Shown piece by piece: positions 32,901 through 46,242 of a DNA stretch of 64,000 nucleotides. Origin of the DNA: Drosophila persimilis (lineage: Eukaryota > Arthropoda > Insecta > Diptera > Drosophilidae); the NCBI RefSeq assembly GCF_003286085.1, contig NW_020825288.1:17732001-17796000 (forward strand). The letters are read 5' to 3'. Position numbers and translations under genes: made by a program. The notes beneath the pieces were generated by a model. That model saw only the letters and a list, made by a program, of their open reading frames with translations. It did not search any database and was not told where the DNA came from. The stretch's first letter is position 1. The number at the start of each line of letters is the position of its first letter.

Positions 32901-35900
32901 TTAGATCTTCATTTTTCAGTTCTCCGTGATACCATTTAATTTTGGTAAGGGGCAAAACGTTATGTCAAATATATATGTATGTAGTTTGTTAACTAAAACG
33001 TTTATTGTGATCTAGCTAAATAAATAGTTATATGGATATTAGCTGGCCATTTAAATTATAAATATTAACGTCGAGGAGCAATTGACTGTAAGCTATTTTA
33101 GGTCAGTCCGTCCTTAGCCAATACACTCGTAAACAAGCTCGATGGTTTCTCTACGCGAATGCCAATCGAATAGGACATCAAACGCATTCGAACACAATTG
33201 ACATTAAATGTTTAGTGGACTTTATGCACATTTTACGCAGTTTGTGGAACTATTTCTGTTGCTCTGAACGATTTGAACCAGTTTGAATCTGGATCGGTTC
33301 AATGCTTCTGGTGGTGTCGGAATTTTAGGTAGTTGTACTTTTCCTGACAATGTGAACACAGCACCAGTCAGCACTTTCGGATGATCGAAATATTCAATAT
33401 TTGGCTTGTACTCGAGTGAGAGATGAAGAAACGAAGCGGATGTAAAGGCTCAATGTACTTGATGGCGTTTTCTGCCATTTTCCAAGTGAGTTTCAATTGT
33501 GATTGAGGTTAATGAAATCGCAACATGCTCACACCCCAATTTTCTAGAATTTTTTTGGATTCGTACGTTTATTTTTTCGGATCTACTATTTCGCATGTTT
33601 CGTGCTTTATTCGTTCCACAGTCCAAATGGTCACATTTGCCAATTGCTGTTACATTCACTGTAACACACACAAATTGACCTTTAACAAACCTTTAACAGT
33701 CATAAAACACGAAACATACGAAAACAAAATAGATCAAAGTCGTCTTAATGATGTCTAAATTTTGTATGGGACATTTGAATCTTGTTCATACCAATCCAAG
33801 CTGACTAAGTTTGTTGCGTTAAACATAATCCTCCTTCACGGTTTTAGTCGCCTTGCCTGCATTTTCGAATTTCGTAGGTCTCTATGATTAACTTAATCTC
33901 ACAATGGAATCGTCCTATCAAAAATTTGAATGGAGAACGAACACCTTCCCAAAAAGCCCAAGTGTCCTTTTTCACGCCTAATAGTCTTAATTATTGTCCT
34001 TCTTGTCCATTCGGCCAGAGCCAATTGTAATTGCATGTACATTCAAAGATATGCAAGATTGACTGAATTGTCATAATTTTTTCCTTTAAATTGTCTCTTT
34101 CCTAAGGTATATTCGACTCCGCAAAATGTTTAGGTACTTATCTGCCGTGGATCGAAGCGGAGTGCTCACATCGTTGCTCGTCGGATGCTTAATTGAATGG
34201 AATTTTACATGGAAATCAATGCATGGGTTGGATCCAAACTGTCTGATTGTTTCAAAGGTTAGGCAAGGGAGAGAACCAAGCGACAGATTCAGTCTTTTGA
34301 CGTCGACTTGACTCCTTCTCAGTCCCATTCGATTCGTCGATTCCGTGGGAGTATCGATTTCTGCCCACAGAAAAATACTGTTTCATGCGTGGAATGAACC
34401 TCAGTTGGACTCTGATGTAATGGACATTTAATACAAATCATAAACAATGGTAATACATTCATATAAAGCATAATACACTATAGCTAATATGTTTCACATA
34501 TTTATTTATCTACGTTTCAGTGTCTTTGACTTAGTTTAGGAAGGACTCGCTATGGCTATCGTAAAATACACATTTATATGGGGATATGTCGCTTTGGAGT
34601 GTTTAGATTTCTTCTGATTATCTTTATTTACCCGTCTGTTTTTGCTACGGTGAATGCAATTTTAATTTTTCCGGCTTCTATAGCTCAACATATAGCTTTA
34701 CATAGCTAAAATCAGTAACAATTTGAGCCATTTTTTTTTGTATCTTTAAAAATGTTTACAAGTTCGAAAATATATCATTAAAACTCGCTTCAGGGACGTG
34801 GAAACCTTTGACTCAAAAGAAAATGCTTTGATTTACCGCTTGTTCTGCTGGTGGTATATAGAATAATAGCTGTTCTAGCTGGGAACCTACAGTACAGTGC
34901 ATACAGTGATATCAGCTCTCTATCAGATACATCCATCTACTATCTAATCATATATCACCTCATTCAATCTTCACTAAATATAATCTAGTCAGGACAAGGC
35001 TGGATAGGCTCTTTGATTCTAAACTCTTAAACTTAGACTATACACGAATTAAACACAACTAAGTATTATGCCCTAGGGTGTTATTGTAGTCACGTGAAAT
35101 ATGGTATGTACGAGTACAGTACTTGGCTTGTCAAAAAGCTCAGTTTTCGGTTATAGAGACTCGTACAGTTGAACAGCTTGTATTTGGATGCTGTTCGTTA
35201 TATCTAGGACTACTGGTAAAAGCGTTTTGTCACAATGCTCCCCTTTTTGACTTATAGGTACATATTATACATACACAGATCAACGATCAATCTAAAATAT
35301 ATCAGTAATTTTACAGTAAGCTACATTTTACTTATACAATAGACAATGTTAAAAAATAAATTCAAGCAACACTCGAAGCACATAGTATTTTCCATTTTCT
35401 GTCTTGCTTTAAATTCGTATTTATCTAACATTATTGTGGAATATTTTCTGCATAAAACGTTTATTTTGTTGCAATGACTGAGTATTCTTATATTATCATT
35501 AAACATTGATCTTTTGCTTGTGGTTCTTTTTTTTTCCTGCAAGTGAAGTTGCAATCTGCCAACTTTTTAATAAGACAAAATATTTCACAAAGGTTTCTGG
35601 CCGGGGAACATCAATATGGAAATTCGTAAGCCTATAGAGCTCGGTAAACTAGGAGCGAGTGCAGGTTTCCAGGAAAATTTATTGTGAAGAAATTTGATGG
35701 TCGGAATGTTCTAAAGATGTCGCAGGCACCTTCAGTACTTTTGAACTTTTTAGGGTATTGAGATAGTCCTTATAGGAGTATGTACATACATTTAAAGAAC
35801 ATATGTGGCAAAAAAGCGGATGGGGAAAAGGAAAAGGAAGGGGGGGGGGAGGGGTTTGCGCCCGGGCCATCGACTGTCTTTGTTGTTTGCCCTGAGGCCT

Positions 35901-37665
35901 GCTATTAAAGTTCAATGAAGTTCCTTGGGTGTGAAACTTTGCGAACCACAGACTCACTCCACGGACGGCCAGCCCAACAGGGACCTGATTCACCATTGAT
36001 TCAATGAAGTGGAAAAAATATTTCCGCTGGCGATAAAATTGCTATAAATTTCGAAGTGCCGCCAGAGCTTCCTCATGTCTGTTCTCGGCATTGCAGGTCC
36101 TTCTGCTGTACGGGCACGGGTAGAAGTTCAGGCGCTAAAAATTTGTCAGTAAAAAATGTACAAATTTTTTGGCATTGTGAGGTGTCGCGACAGCATCTTT
36201 GAGTGGCTGCCACTAATGGCGTCATTACGCATCATCTCCCTCTCACAGGCCTCTTCCTCTGCGCTTCCTTGGGTACTTTGCAGCCGCCTGGCGATATGGC
36301 GCTTTAAACTTGGGGAAAAGAATTGAAAACTTTCATCCCAATGGCTATTATTATTGCTGTTGTTGCTGTTGTTATCCTGTTGTTGTTTGATGTCTTTTAA
36401 GCATCTGCTACGGCTACGGCTATGCCTATGGCTATGGCTATGGCTATGGCTACCGACCCGCATCCTGACCGTCTCCAGGGTCCGGTCAAGCTCTTACGTG
36501 ACCAGCTGAAATTTTTCATTTGCCCACAGAAATAAAACAAAATGAATGAACTTTTCAAATAAAAATAGCAATCTGCTAAGCCAAAAAAAAAACAACAACA
36601 CAGCCACATCGCCATCAAGCAAACGAACAAACAAGAAAAGTCACAAATTCTCCTGGATTTGTGTACGTGTCGGTTCCTTAAATGATTTTTTATAAAATTC
36701 TTGTGCATTTTGCGGATGGAACACTTCACATAAATTCACTGCATAACTGCGTATTTCTATCGAATATCACATCTCGAAGGGAGTTTTCCTGTGTAAAAAA
36801 ATACTCGTATATTTGTAAATATTTATTAAACGAGCTGGAATGGTTTCTTTCGGGAACTCGTGCGTTAAAGATACGCACAACACAGTTTCAATATACATAT
36901 GTACATATGTATGCATTTATGAAAATCTATGAAACTATCAAAACACGCAAAGCCATGAATTGTGCACAAGAGGAGAGGCAGAGTCAACGCTGGGATACAT
37001 ATTTTTCATCATCTTGCATTGATAATAATGATCTGATCACAATGGATCTGGTGGGATTCTCCGTTTTGGGGGTTTTATTATCTCATGCTGATTCTCCCTC
37101 TGTTAGCTTTATCGAAAGGAAGAAATGGATTTTCTCTCTACACTTGTCCCAAATGGGAACAGAGAGCAGAACAGAACAGAACGTTAAAATGAATGGGATT
37201 AAATTACTATTTGCCACATTCGTATTATTCAAGACAAATTTAGTTTTCAGTATACCCGCAATTGGAATGACCAGAAATGTGTCTTCGGTATGCAAATTGA
37301 ATTTGAAATTAATTAGAGCCACAAAAGCGCTTAAGCCTTGAGGACATTCAGTCACGCACACGCTAAACACACTCGGATGAGGACATGTGGAGCGACCAAC
37401 AAATTGGGTATACGACACGTTGTGCGGTGGACCGCAGGCAAAATGGACTGGGATGCCGCACAGCGCTCTGTCTCTGTTTGCGGGTTTATCTGTTGCTTCC
37501 CATTGCCCCTTTTCTGTTGGCGACTCCGGCAGGGACTGCCCGCTGGCGTCGCTGACCTACGGCCCCTGGTCCTTCCGGCGGCTGCAATGCAATGGAATCC
37601 TGGAAGTCCACGCTGGGGCATTTCTGGGGCTTCTTCTTGAGTTTGCCGGGCTTAACTGGCGTCTG
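29976..37665. other. gene-free interval and 5-HT2A 3' flank
   Basis: About 7.7 kb without a supported gene. It holds two diverged copies of a short repeat (about 31245-31345 and 33270-33355), a fragment tactagccgacccgggaaac at 31168 related to the end of mini-me copy 1, a G-run near 35840-35853, CTGTTG-type repeats near 36350-36390 and a GGCTAT array near 36406-36453. The right few hundred bases are probably 5-HT2A 3' UTR. A 219-codon open frame at 36682-37341 has no codon bias or domain and is not called. Confidence 0.5.
36406..36453. repeat. (GGCTAY)n hexanucleotide array
   Basis: About eight units of ggctat/ggctac/gcctat in tandem, non-coding here. Confidence 0.8.
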
Positions 37666-40600
37666 CTATCTGCTCGGTCTCCATGCGCTCGTGCTGGAGT
37701 AGCGGCACAGTAGGACCTTCTTGAATGCCTGCCTGAAGACTTTGTTGAAGATGGTGTAGAATATGGGGTTGACCATGGAGCTGGCATAGCCCAGCCATGT
37801 GACTACGTCAAAGACCCAGTGGCTGATTCTCTCCTCACACTCAGCGCACACCGTGGGTAATAGGTTGAGAACGAAGAAGGGGGACCACAGAATGACGAAT
37901 GTGAAGAAAACGACGCCGAGGACCTTGGTGGCCTTCTGTTCCAGCCGAATGATCCTGCCGTGACGCGACGAGTTCCTCGAGATCACACTGGAGTTTCTGG
38001 AATGGTGAGAGCGAACAGTCTGCTGCCGCTGCAGCATGCATGGTGAAGATGTGGTCGCCCTAGTCTTGCTGCCGCCGCCGCCCTCCGTCCCAGCCTGGTA
38101 ATTCATATTCTGGTGGCTGCGCAACGTGGCCGAGCGCCTCAATGGCGTAGATGCAGTGGACGCTGCTGCCGTCTTGGTCGGAGTCAGTAGCAGTGAGGTT
38201 CGGACTCCTCCGAAGCTGCTTCCCCGCCGGCGATGGCGACTGGCATCCCAAGTGACCACCGAAGCAGTTTTCGAGATACTCAGTTTGCGTCTTCCGGGGC
38301 AGGGGGTTCCGGGAGCAGCTAGGTAGCCGCTTCCATCGCTCTGGACCGTCAAGGAGCTGCTTTGGTTCTGGGTAGAGTGCGGACTAAGGGTTGAGCTGCC
38401 AGAGGGCGGGGCGGCTCCTCCACCGCATACTGCAGTGCCACCTGGTCCCGTTATGCCCTCACTCACACTGGAGGTCAGGGCCTTTTTATTTCCGCTGCTA
38501 CAAAGGAGCAGTTCCATTTCACTTGGGGAACTACTCACCGCCGTTGTCGTCGTGGTCACCCGAAAGGTTGATGAAATTATCTTCACCTCGGCCGTCTTCA
38601 CACAGTTCTGCAGCGGCCGATCTCCAAAGTAGGGACACGTGCACACCGAGGGCAGCTGCATGTAGTCCGACAGTTGGCTTTGGCCACCGACGCCAGTGTG
38701 GCACTGCTTCACCTGCGGTGGATCCAACTCGGTATCCGAGTGACAGCCCTTGCCATTCGCAGTTGACCTCGTCTGCTGATCACGGTGCGCCATGATCTCC
38801 TCTTCTCCGACATCGTCGTCATCGATGCTCTCCTGTACGGTGGTGTGTCTTGTGTACAGCGCATTCTTGGGCAAACTGTTGTGCCGCTTGTGGCGCCTCA
38901 GCGTCGTTGTTGGGGTGTCCGGATCCTCATGCGCGTCGTCGATGCCTGCGCGGCGTTCGCGTCCCGGAACTGCTGACGAAGCCCGACGACGATTCTTGTA
39001 GGCTCGCAGGCGTTGCGAAAGCTGGGAGAGAGTCCTGGAAGAGTAAATTGTATAGTGCTGTTAGATTAGGTATTAAAAGAGACCATCAATACATAGTTCG
39101 ATTGGTGTGGACACAAGATATCTAAGGACACAGTATCTAAGGATGACTTTTGATTCGCGAAGTCAGTTTAGCAATACTTTTAACGGAGAAGGTGGTCAAT
39201 AATTGCTAAGACGATGACCTATGAGCTAATAGCTAACAAATTAGTGTAAAAACTCTTAATTTACCATAATTAGGGCATTGAGATAGAGTACTCAAGTGGA
39301 TCGAAGGGGTAATCGATTAGACCTTAAAGGATTGAAATGTCTTGAGCTCAAACTTTCGCCAAAAATCTTGTCTACGTTAATTGGAAATTAATCAACTTCC
39401 TTAAATCTCCTCTAAAGAGGAGAAAAAACATTGTGAGTTTTAGTTTTTTTGCTTGGGGATTTTAGTGATTAATGTGTTGGCGGTTAAACTATGGAATATA
39501 TAAGAACAAACGTTTCAAGATACAATTCGTATTCGTAATTTTGTATCAAATTAATAATGGAAATAATAAGGAGAGGGAACGTTGTGAGTTGCTGCTGCGA
39601 CCGCAACTCTACATTGATACCCGATACTTGGCGTAGCCACTGCAAATTTGATTTGTTCCTTTTGGCTATAAAAATTATCCGATCTGATCCATATTCGGCA
39701 ATCTGGTAGATATGGTCATTCTTCTAAATTGTGGATGCCACAAATTTTCGTCTTTTGTAGGATCGGGATGTGAGTGCCACAGATTTTCGACCTTTGAGGG
39801 GGCGGGGCGAAGTTTTGAAATACCTTTGTAACAGGGACACACATATCACAGTAGTCTTGATACAAAATGTCGTTGCTCTAGCTCTTATGGTCTCTGAGCA
39901 CTAGGCGCTCATAGGGACTGCTAGACGGACAGACAGACATGGCTCAATCGACTCGGCTATGGATGCTGATCAAGAATATATATACTTTATGGGGTCGGAA
40001 ACGATTCCTTCTGGAAGTTAGACACATCCACTTTAACCACAAATCTAATATACCTCTATACTCATTTCGAGTATCGGGTATAGAAATGCTAAAATATATC
40101 TTCGAAGAATTCCTAGAAGAATTTCCTAATAAGATTATGAGATTTGTTTCTGAGTGGCGTGTTTCCCTCTGTATATGCTGCGATCGTCCCTTCAAAATTC
40201 TACTCGTCTGTTCAGTCTGAAAATGTTAATTAAAACCACACGCTTTGTGGTCATCGCGTTTCTACGTTTCTATGATGTGCCGCTTCTGTAGTTGTTGCTG
40301 TTGTTAAATTCCTGTTTTTAAGGGGTTTTCCTTGCTACTTGGTGGCAGGGCGCTACGGTCGCATAAATTTCCACGTTTCTCTTGGGTTTTTTGTTTTGAC
40401 GCCATGTTGCTTTGCAAGAAAATGCGCGCAAGCTTTATTTGGAAGACTAAGAGGCCTGGTGGGCTGCTAATGAAGGCGTTAGCCAGACACAGGGAACGAC
40501 AGGAGCAAGTGCAGGGCAGGCATTAGGAAGAAGGGGGATAAAGATGTCGGCTCATTATGCATCCTTCGCGTTTTTGATTTGTTTGCACAAGACGTGCGCA

Positions 40601-43600
40601 TAAATTGAGATGCGTTGAAACAAGACTAAGCAATGGCGGAGGAGCAGACAGGGACGCAGGGAGGAAGGAGCCGCCCAACTTCTCATTATGCAAGTGAAAC
40701 AAAGCCGGCTGATGCCAAGTTTGATATTGTTTCAGCCACAAAGGAATTAAACAGCTGCCAAGCTCATCACGACGTGGCTGCAGGCTCCCGGCTCCCGGCG
40801 GGGGCTGCCGATGCCAACTTCCACTCAAGACCAGGTCTCAGCCCCCGTCGTCACTCGTCGCTCCCCCCACAGTCACTTCCGCCGTTGTCATTGTGTGAAA
40901 AAAACTCAGAAATTAGAATGCTGCCTGCCAGCGCAGCCACAAAAACCAAAGCCAATATCATTTGTTAACTTCTTTGGGCCTGTCAGAAGTGCATGAGGCG
41001 ACAAATTTTCAAACAATTAAAACCTCCCAACTCAACCCATCTCGACGGTCTGGGCTCCTTGTTCAATGCAAAGCAGAGCCACTAAGGGCCTCCAGAGCGT
41101 ACAAAAAGCCAGAACTAAAATCCATTTTATTGATAGCACAAATTCGATCAACTGTCAAGCAAAACTGGCAAATATGAGGGCACAATGCCTGAACCAATGC
41201 CTTAAAAAAAGCGCACAGTCAGAATGATTCATATTCTTACGTGGAACGTGCCAGAGGAAAATAGAAAGAGGGGAGGCTGGGGGTATATTTTGCCCCAATT
41301 TAATGCGCTCAGACGAAATTTATTGGGGACCTATGAAGGAGTTTAAAGCCAAATAATATTGGCTCCATTACGCAGACCCTTCTTAAATCTTGAGAGTAAT
41401 TAATTAGATACATTGGAAAATTTCCTTTACTCTGATAAAAGCTTGTGACTGTTCCTCTTAAGCTGTTTATGGGCAAAGTTATCTATCCAATGGATAAACA
41501 ATTGATATTACAATGTAGCAATTTGGATATCCACGTAAGAGGCTTAAAGAATTTTAGGAATGTTGTAAAAAGACTATTTATGATTTGCTTAATTCGACTT
41601 TGATGACGCTACTTCTTTAAGAGAAAAAATCATCAAGCGAAGTTCTTTGGTTATGGTGTTCTAATTTTTAAGGATTTTATTGAGCGTAACTTAGATCAAC
41701 GTACTTCCTCAAGGAATTTCACATCATAAGCGATTGGACTTATTTCCACCTCACTGCCCGTTACCATGCCCTTCTCATTCTTACATGGCCAGAAATAGCA
41801 AAAATTGTTGGTTTCTACGATTCCAATTTTTTAATTGAATTTCTCGGCGCATCTCTTATCCCAACATAAGCCATCAACTAAAATTAGAAAATTAATGAAA
41901 AACACATTTACGCAAAAGGCCTCAGCCGACGTCGAAGTTGGCGTTGGTCCTGGGCCTGAGCCTGGTCCTGGGCCTGACGCCCAAATCACTCGAGCAGCTC
42001 GAATGCCAAATAAAAGTGGAGTCCCGCTCCAGCCTTGCCGGCAACAAAGGGAAAACGAAAACGAACAAAATTAATTATTACGAAAAATTGCACAAGTCAA
42101 AAGCGGAAGGACAATAAAAGGCAATGCCGCAAAAAGGAGCACACAAAACTAAGAAAAGGAGGAAAGGAAGGAGGAAAGTAAGCGAGTCACAAAGCAACGA
42201 AAACGAGAGGACTTGAGGTGAGCTCCGGCCTTGCCTTTTGGTGTGGTCAGCGCTCTCGGACTCGGACTCGGATTGAGGCGGGAGTGGGATGCGGATTGGG
42301 ACTGCGAAACAACAAAGATAGCCAGTGACTAGAAAGGATCACTCGTGCAAAACGGTTTGCTGGTAGCAGCTGTTTGTCCTTTTGACAGGTAAGGAGACAC
42401 ATTTTCCAAAGTACTTCCCACGATTTCGTCGTGAAAATAAAGCTGTTTACTCTCTCTGTATAGCAAGGGTATAGCAAAAAATTCCTTCTATTTGAAGCAT
42501 TTTTGTAAGGGAAATTTTTTAAATTTAACTAGAGTATATTTTTATGTAGTTGTTGGGATAGCAACTAAAATACACCTGAAAAGGGGTGTGGATTTTATTC
42601 CGATAAGATCTTAAAAGTATAAGTTAAAATAGCTCTAAGAACAGATTTTAAAAGTGGTAAAGGGTACCCCATATTCATCGAAAATCCCAGCGCCTCTGGG
42701 ATTTATTTTCTTTGCTTTCATTTGTTGCGCTTCTTTTTAGACCCCATTCCAGGCAATTACAAATTCAATAGGTATCCCTGCGAGCCCTACTTACCCGTCG
42801 CTCTGGTCTCCTCCGAGGCGGCTGCTAGCCAAGGAGTTCCGGGTGCTTTCTCGCTCTATTCCCAGGGTTGTGGTCGACAGTCCCAGAATTGTGGTTCCGT
42901 GCCGACTCTTGGGCGAGGTCTGTTGGTGGTAGACGCTTCCATGGAGATGCTGGGGATGCGGCAACTGATTATGGGTTGCATAGCGCTGGGGGCTGCTGGG
43001 GAACTGCAGGTGGTTCGATATGGAAAACTCGGACTTGGTGGGCGATCCTGTGGTGGATGAGGAGCCCACTGACTCGAGGCCTCGGGAGAGCTTCAGCATC
43101 TCGGCTCCGAATTGATGCAATGCTGTCATTGTTGTGGGCGTGGGTTCCTTGATGCTGTGGGAGTAAGTAATAGATGCCATATTCCGAGTTCCACGACCCT
43201 TGCAGAGTCCTAAGAGCGCTTACCTGGAGTCGGGTAGCCAGAGCTCATGATTGTCCAAGGTGCTAAGATCCGTATCCGTTGAATTGGCCGAGTGGGCGTG
43301 CAGCACGGAGGAGGCTTGGCCTGGGCCCGGCTTTAGCAGACGACGCCAAGTACATCGCCGTTCTGGGGGAAGGAAAGAGCAAAAAATGCACAAAACTCAC
43401 AAATGCACTAATAAATTCGCACGAGTACACAAACCAACACACTCCCCTACGCACACGAAAAGAACAGTCTACAAAATCCAGCTACGTGCCGCCCCAAATG
43501 GAGCGCTTTACTGCAGAGATTTGGCTTTAAATGACTGGCCAAACGCCAGCTTCCCGACCCCCCTCATACCCAACCCACTAGTGCACTCAGCGCCACTCAA

Positions 43601-46242
43601 GGGAAAGGGTGCCGCGCCCTTAAACGCTTGTTTGGCCCACACGAATGCGCTGCAATGCATGTGATTCCAGCAGCAGCCTTTAATATTCCTATTGCGCATT
43701 GACTGCTTGCTGGCTTTCGTAGCCCCCAGGTCCTGCCCAAATAATCGCGGCGGACAATGGGTTGGGTGCTTAATGTCCTTTAGGTGCTAAACTATAGGAT
43801 ACAAAATTGAGGCGAAGTGAATCCATTCAGAAGGTAGACAGGACTATTACGTACCCACTTAACAGTGCTGGTGGAATTTTGGTGGAATTTAACAACAAAT
43901 TATCCAAAATCCTATAAACTTTGTGTGCTGTGATTAGCGTCAAAGGTTTCGTATTCCTTTTATATACCCGGTACTCAAAATGAGTATAGGGGTATATTAG
44001 ATTTTTGGTGAAAGTGGATGTGCGTAACGCTCTGAAGGAAGCGTATACATATATGTACATATATTCTTGAGCAGCATGAATAGCTGAGTCGATACAGCTA
44101 TGTCTGTATGTCCGTCTTACTTATTTGAAGGCTAGTTATACTAAGCCACTATAAAATCTAGAGCAACATTATTTTGTATCCAGACTCCTGTAATATCACA
44201 TTGAATATCACCACAAAAAACGAAAATCTGTTCTATCGGCAATTCTAAAGATGAGACAAAAAATTGGGATCAGATCGGATTATTAATCCTAATTAATTAT
44301 TAGCCAGAAGGAACAAATCGATGTCTTTTCTGTCTCTCTTTCACACACTACTCTTCGCCGTGCAATGTGTGCGACCTCTGGCGGAGGGGAGCCAAACTGA
44401 CTGAGTATCTGCTACAAATGTGGAGTCGCGGCCGTAGCTTCGACTCACAACGTTCCCTCTCGTTTTCAACTAACTCTAAATTAGTAAACAAAACTTCAAA
44501 CATCTTAAATTATGACTGTATTTGTTCTTTTGTTTAATAAAATCTAAAATTGGTGCTAAGGTGTAGTTTAATTGCTATTAGATTTAACGTAGTACTACTT
44601 TGAATACCATTAACCTGTTCTGCTTTATTAGTGAAAATGCCAGAAGTTATTGGAGAATGGCCGCATCAGCTCATAAAAGTCATCGATAAAATTCTAATAT
44701 ACTTTTGCCGTTTCAAATATTTTTAATTGAAAGGAATGATATGCATCAGCATCAAAAGTTTTATCTCGAAGCTCCGAATTTAAGACAAGTCAAGCACTTC
44801 TGTAACCCTCTCGCAGCATTACAATGCATTTGCTATGCCGGTTTTTTTATTTAGGGCAAGTCGAAATTGGCTATCTAAAAATATGTACGTGTAAACCTAG
44901 CTCTCACAAATCGCATGCGACACTTATAATTTATGCGTTTTGCGAGACTTTTGCGAGCTCGTTTGCGAGAGTTTTCGATTCAAAAATGTATCGCTGATAA
45001 ACAAGCTCGCTTGCGAGCATTTTGCGGACTCTCGCAAAAGGCACGTTTGTTGGTTTGCTGGGTAGGTATAGGCCGGATTCCACTTGCACAAGTGTGGGAG
45101 TGAAAGTGTGTAGCTGCTTACCCTTTTTCTCCCGGTTCAATGTGTCGATGGCTATGCCGATTCTGTGTGCACTGCTGCGGCTTAACAGCTCTTTGCCCCC
45201 AGCACTCCACCTTTTAAAATTCATGCGATGCAGATACTGGAAATATCCCCCACATGGGCACATGGATGTGCATTGTTTGTCTAGCCCACCGCCTACAACA
45301 CCTTCTCCTCCTTTTCCTCTGCCAGCCCTTTTCGAGTGCCATGCAAAGTTCTTAGCATGGCACAAAGAAAAACGAAAAAAGTGCAACCAAAAAACGAAAT
45401 GCAAATTTGAGGCAAACTGAAAATCATATTAAGCCCGAAGCGCTCGTCGTGGCACTTGCTTTGTAGCCGGTCGCACCCCACCAAAGGGGAAAAAGGGTAA
45501 AAGCGACGCTTACCCAAGGCTGGAGTCTGTCCCAACCACCCGCTGGCCCAGCCGGGTGTGGCGGCTGCCGTCTGATGGCCACCGCCCAAGTTCTGGCGCT
45601 GCCGGGCCAGCAATCGCACGGTCAGACAATATGTCAGCAGCATCACGCCCAGCGGAATGTAGAAGCAAACAATGGACCCGACGAGCTTGTACACCGGATC
45701 CGGTATCTGGCAAGTCCCATTCACCAGCACTGAGGCATGATTCTAGAATCAAATGAAAGAAAGCAGGAGAGAAGAGTGAGCAGATTGAAATCTACAAGAT
45801 GTAAAAAGCATTGCGAGTAATTAGAAAAATATTTAAATCGGACGCGAATCTCTCGTATCTTTTTCAAAATGAAATATTCAATTAAACATTCTTGAATGAT
45901 CAAAGGAAAATTTTAATGACTTTAAAAGAAGAAAGGAGGCATATCGGCAAACTCATATTTTTTTTTTTTTAAATTTACGCTGGTCTAGAAATGCATACAC
46001 ATTACTTACCTTGGAATACATCAAGCTCAATGGTAAACTCATGGCAATACTCAACAGCCACACAAAAACAATTTTAAGAGTGACTCTTCGCCGCGTTTTA
46101 TTCCGACCAAATCTCATCGGGTAACGGAGCGATAAATAACGGTCCACGGAGATGGTACACAGATGCATTATGCTGGCCGTGCAGAAAAGGACATCCAGGC
46201 AGATCCAGGTCAAACAGTGCTCGGACCCCAAGGGAAAGTATC
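37666..46242 (-). CDS. 5-HT2A: serotonin receptor 5-HT2A (3' five exons; 5' exons outside)
   Basis: Class A GPCR for serotonin, orthologue of D. melanogaster 5-HT2A (5-HT2Dro), expected to couple to Gq. Minus-strand exons: 46242-46010, 45742-45514, 43362-43224, 43154-42795 and 39034-37666, in phase throughout (1, 0, 1, 2, 2), giving 775 residues to the stop. The first exon starts after the TM2 region with GYFPLGSEHCLTW (its Cys makes the conserved disulphide), then TM3 and DRYLSLRYPMRFG (the DRY motif) and TM4. The second has NGTCQIPDP (loop 2 Cys) and TM5. The next three encode an unusually long third intracellular loop of about 500 residues, rich in Ser, Thr, Pro and Gln. The last exon ends with TM6 (FFTFVILWSPFFVLNLLP) and TM7 NPIFYTIFN. 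The exons for the N-terminus and TM1-TM2 are not in the window as far as I can see. Two introns each carry a mini-me copy. Confidence 0.92.
39573..40082 (-). mobile_element. mini-me/DINE-1-type element, copy 3
   Basis: Reverse-oriented relative to copies 1, 2 and 4. Its 5' end on the minus strand is at 40082 (tatacccgatactcgaaatg). The opposite inverted repeat, tgatacccgatact on the plus strand, starts at 39614. The conserved tail, including cgttgtgagttgctgc, continues to about 39573. The body between the inverted repeats is 469 bp, so about 240 bp are missing compared with copy 2, including the GTCY tract beyond a few units. It sits inside a 5-HT2A intron. Confidence 0.8.
41946..41978. repeat. 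hexanucleotide array (GGTCCT/GGCCTG)n in 5-HT2A intron
   Basis: Five to six imperfect six-base units of ggtcct, gggcct and gagcct type. Confidence 0.7.
43363..45513 (-). other. 5-HT2A intron (2,151 bp)
   Basis: Contains mini-me copy 4 and AT-rich sequence. A repeated tcgcgag/ttgcgag motif cluster lies near 44940-45030. No nested gene is recognised. Confidence 0.75.
43963..44465 (+). mobile_element. mini-me/DINE-1-type element, copy 4 (oldest)
   Basis: Starts tatacccggtactcaaaatgag and keeps the gtggatgtgcgtaacg, ttcttgagcagcatgaatag and tgtctgtatgtccgtc landmarks, but with more substitutions and deletions than copies 1-3. The right inverted repeat has decayed to gagtatctgctaca, yet the tail (aatgtggagtcgcggccg through cgttccctctcg) is still recognisable. 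Located in a 5-HT2A intron. Confidence 0.75.

Larger units (their letters stand above)
39035..42794 (-). other. 5-HT2A intron (3,760 bp)
   Basis: Lies between the exons ending at 42795 and starting at 39034. It contains mini-me copy 3, a GGCCTG/GGTCCT hexamer array (about 41946-41978), a ctcggactcggactcgg run near 42254-42272, and otherwise AT-rich sequence with no second gene recognised. Confidence 0.75.

Noticed and set aside
35838-35860. Run of nine G plus four G, possible G-quadruplex
   Set aside because: Only two G-tracts of sufficient length are close together; not enough for a four-tract quadruplex without irregular splitting.
36682-37341. 219-codon plus-strand frame
   Set aside because: It begins at a non-favoured context, contains AT-rich low-complexity residues and stop-poor poly-A sequence, and has no splice or domain support; it lies in the 5-HT2A 3' flank.
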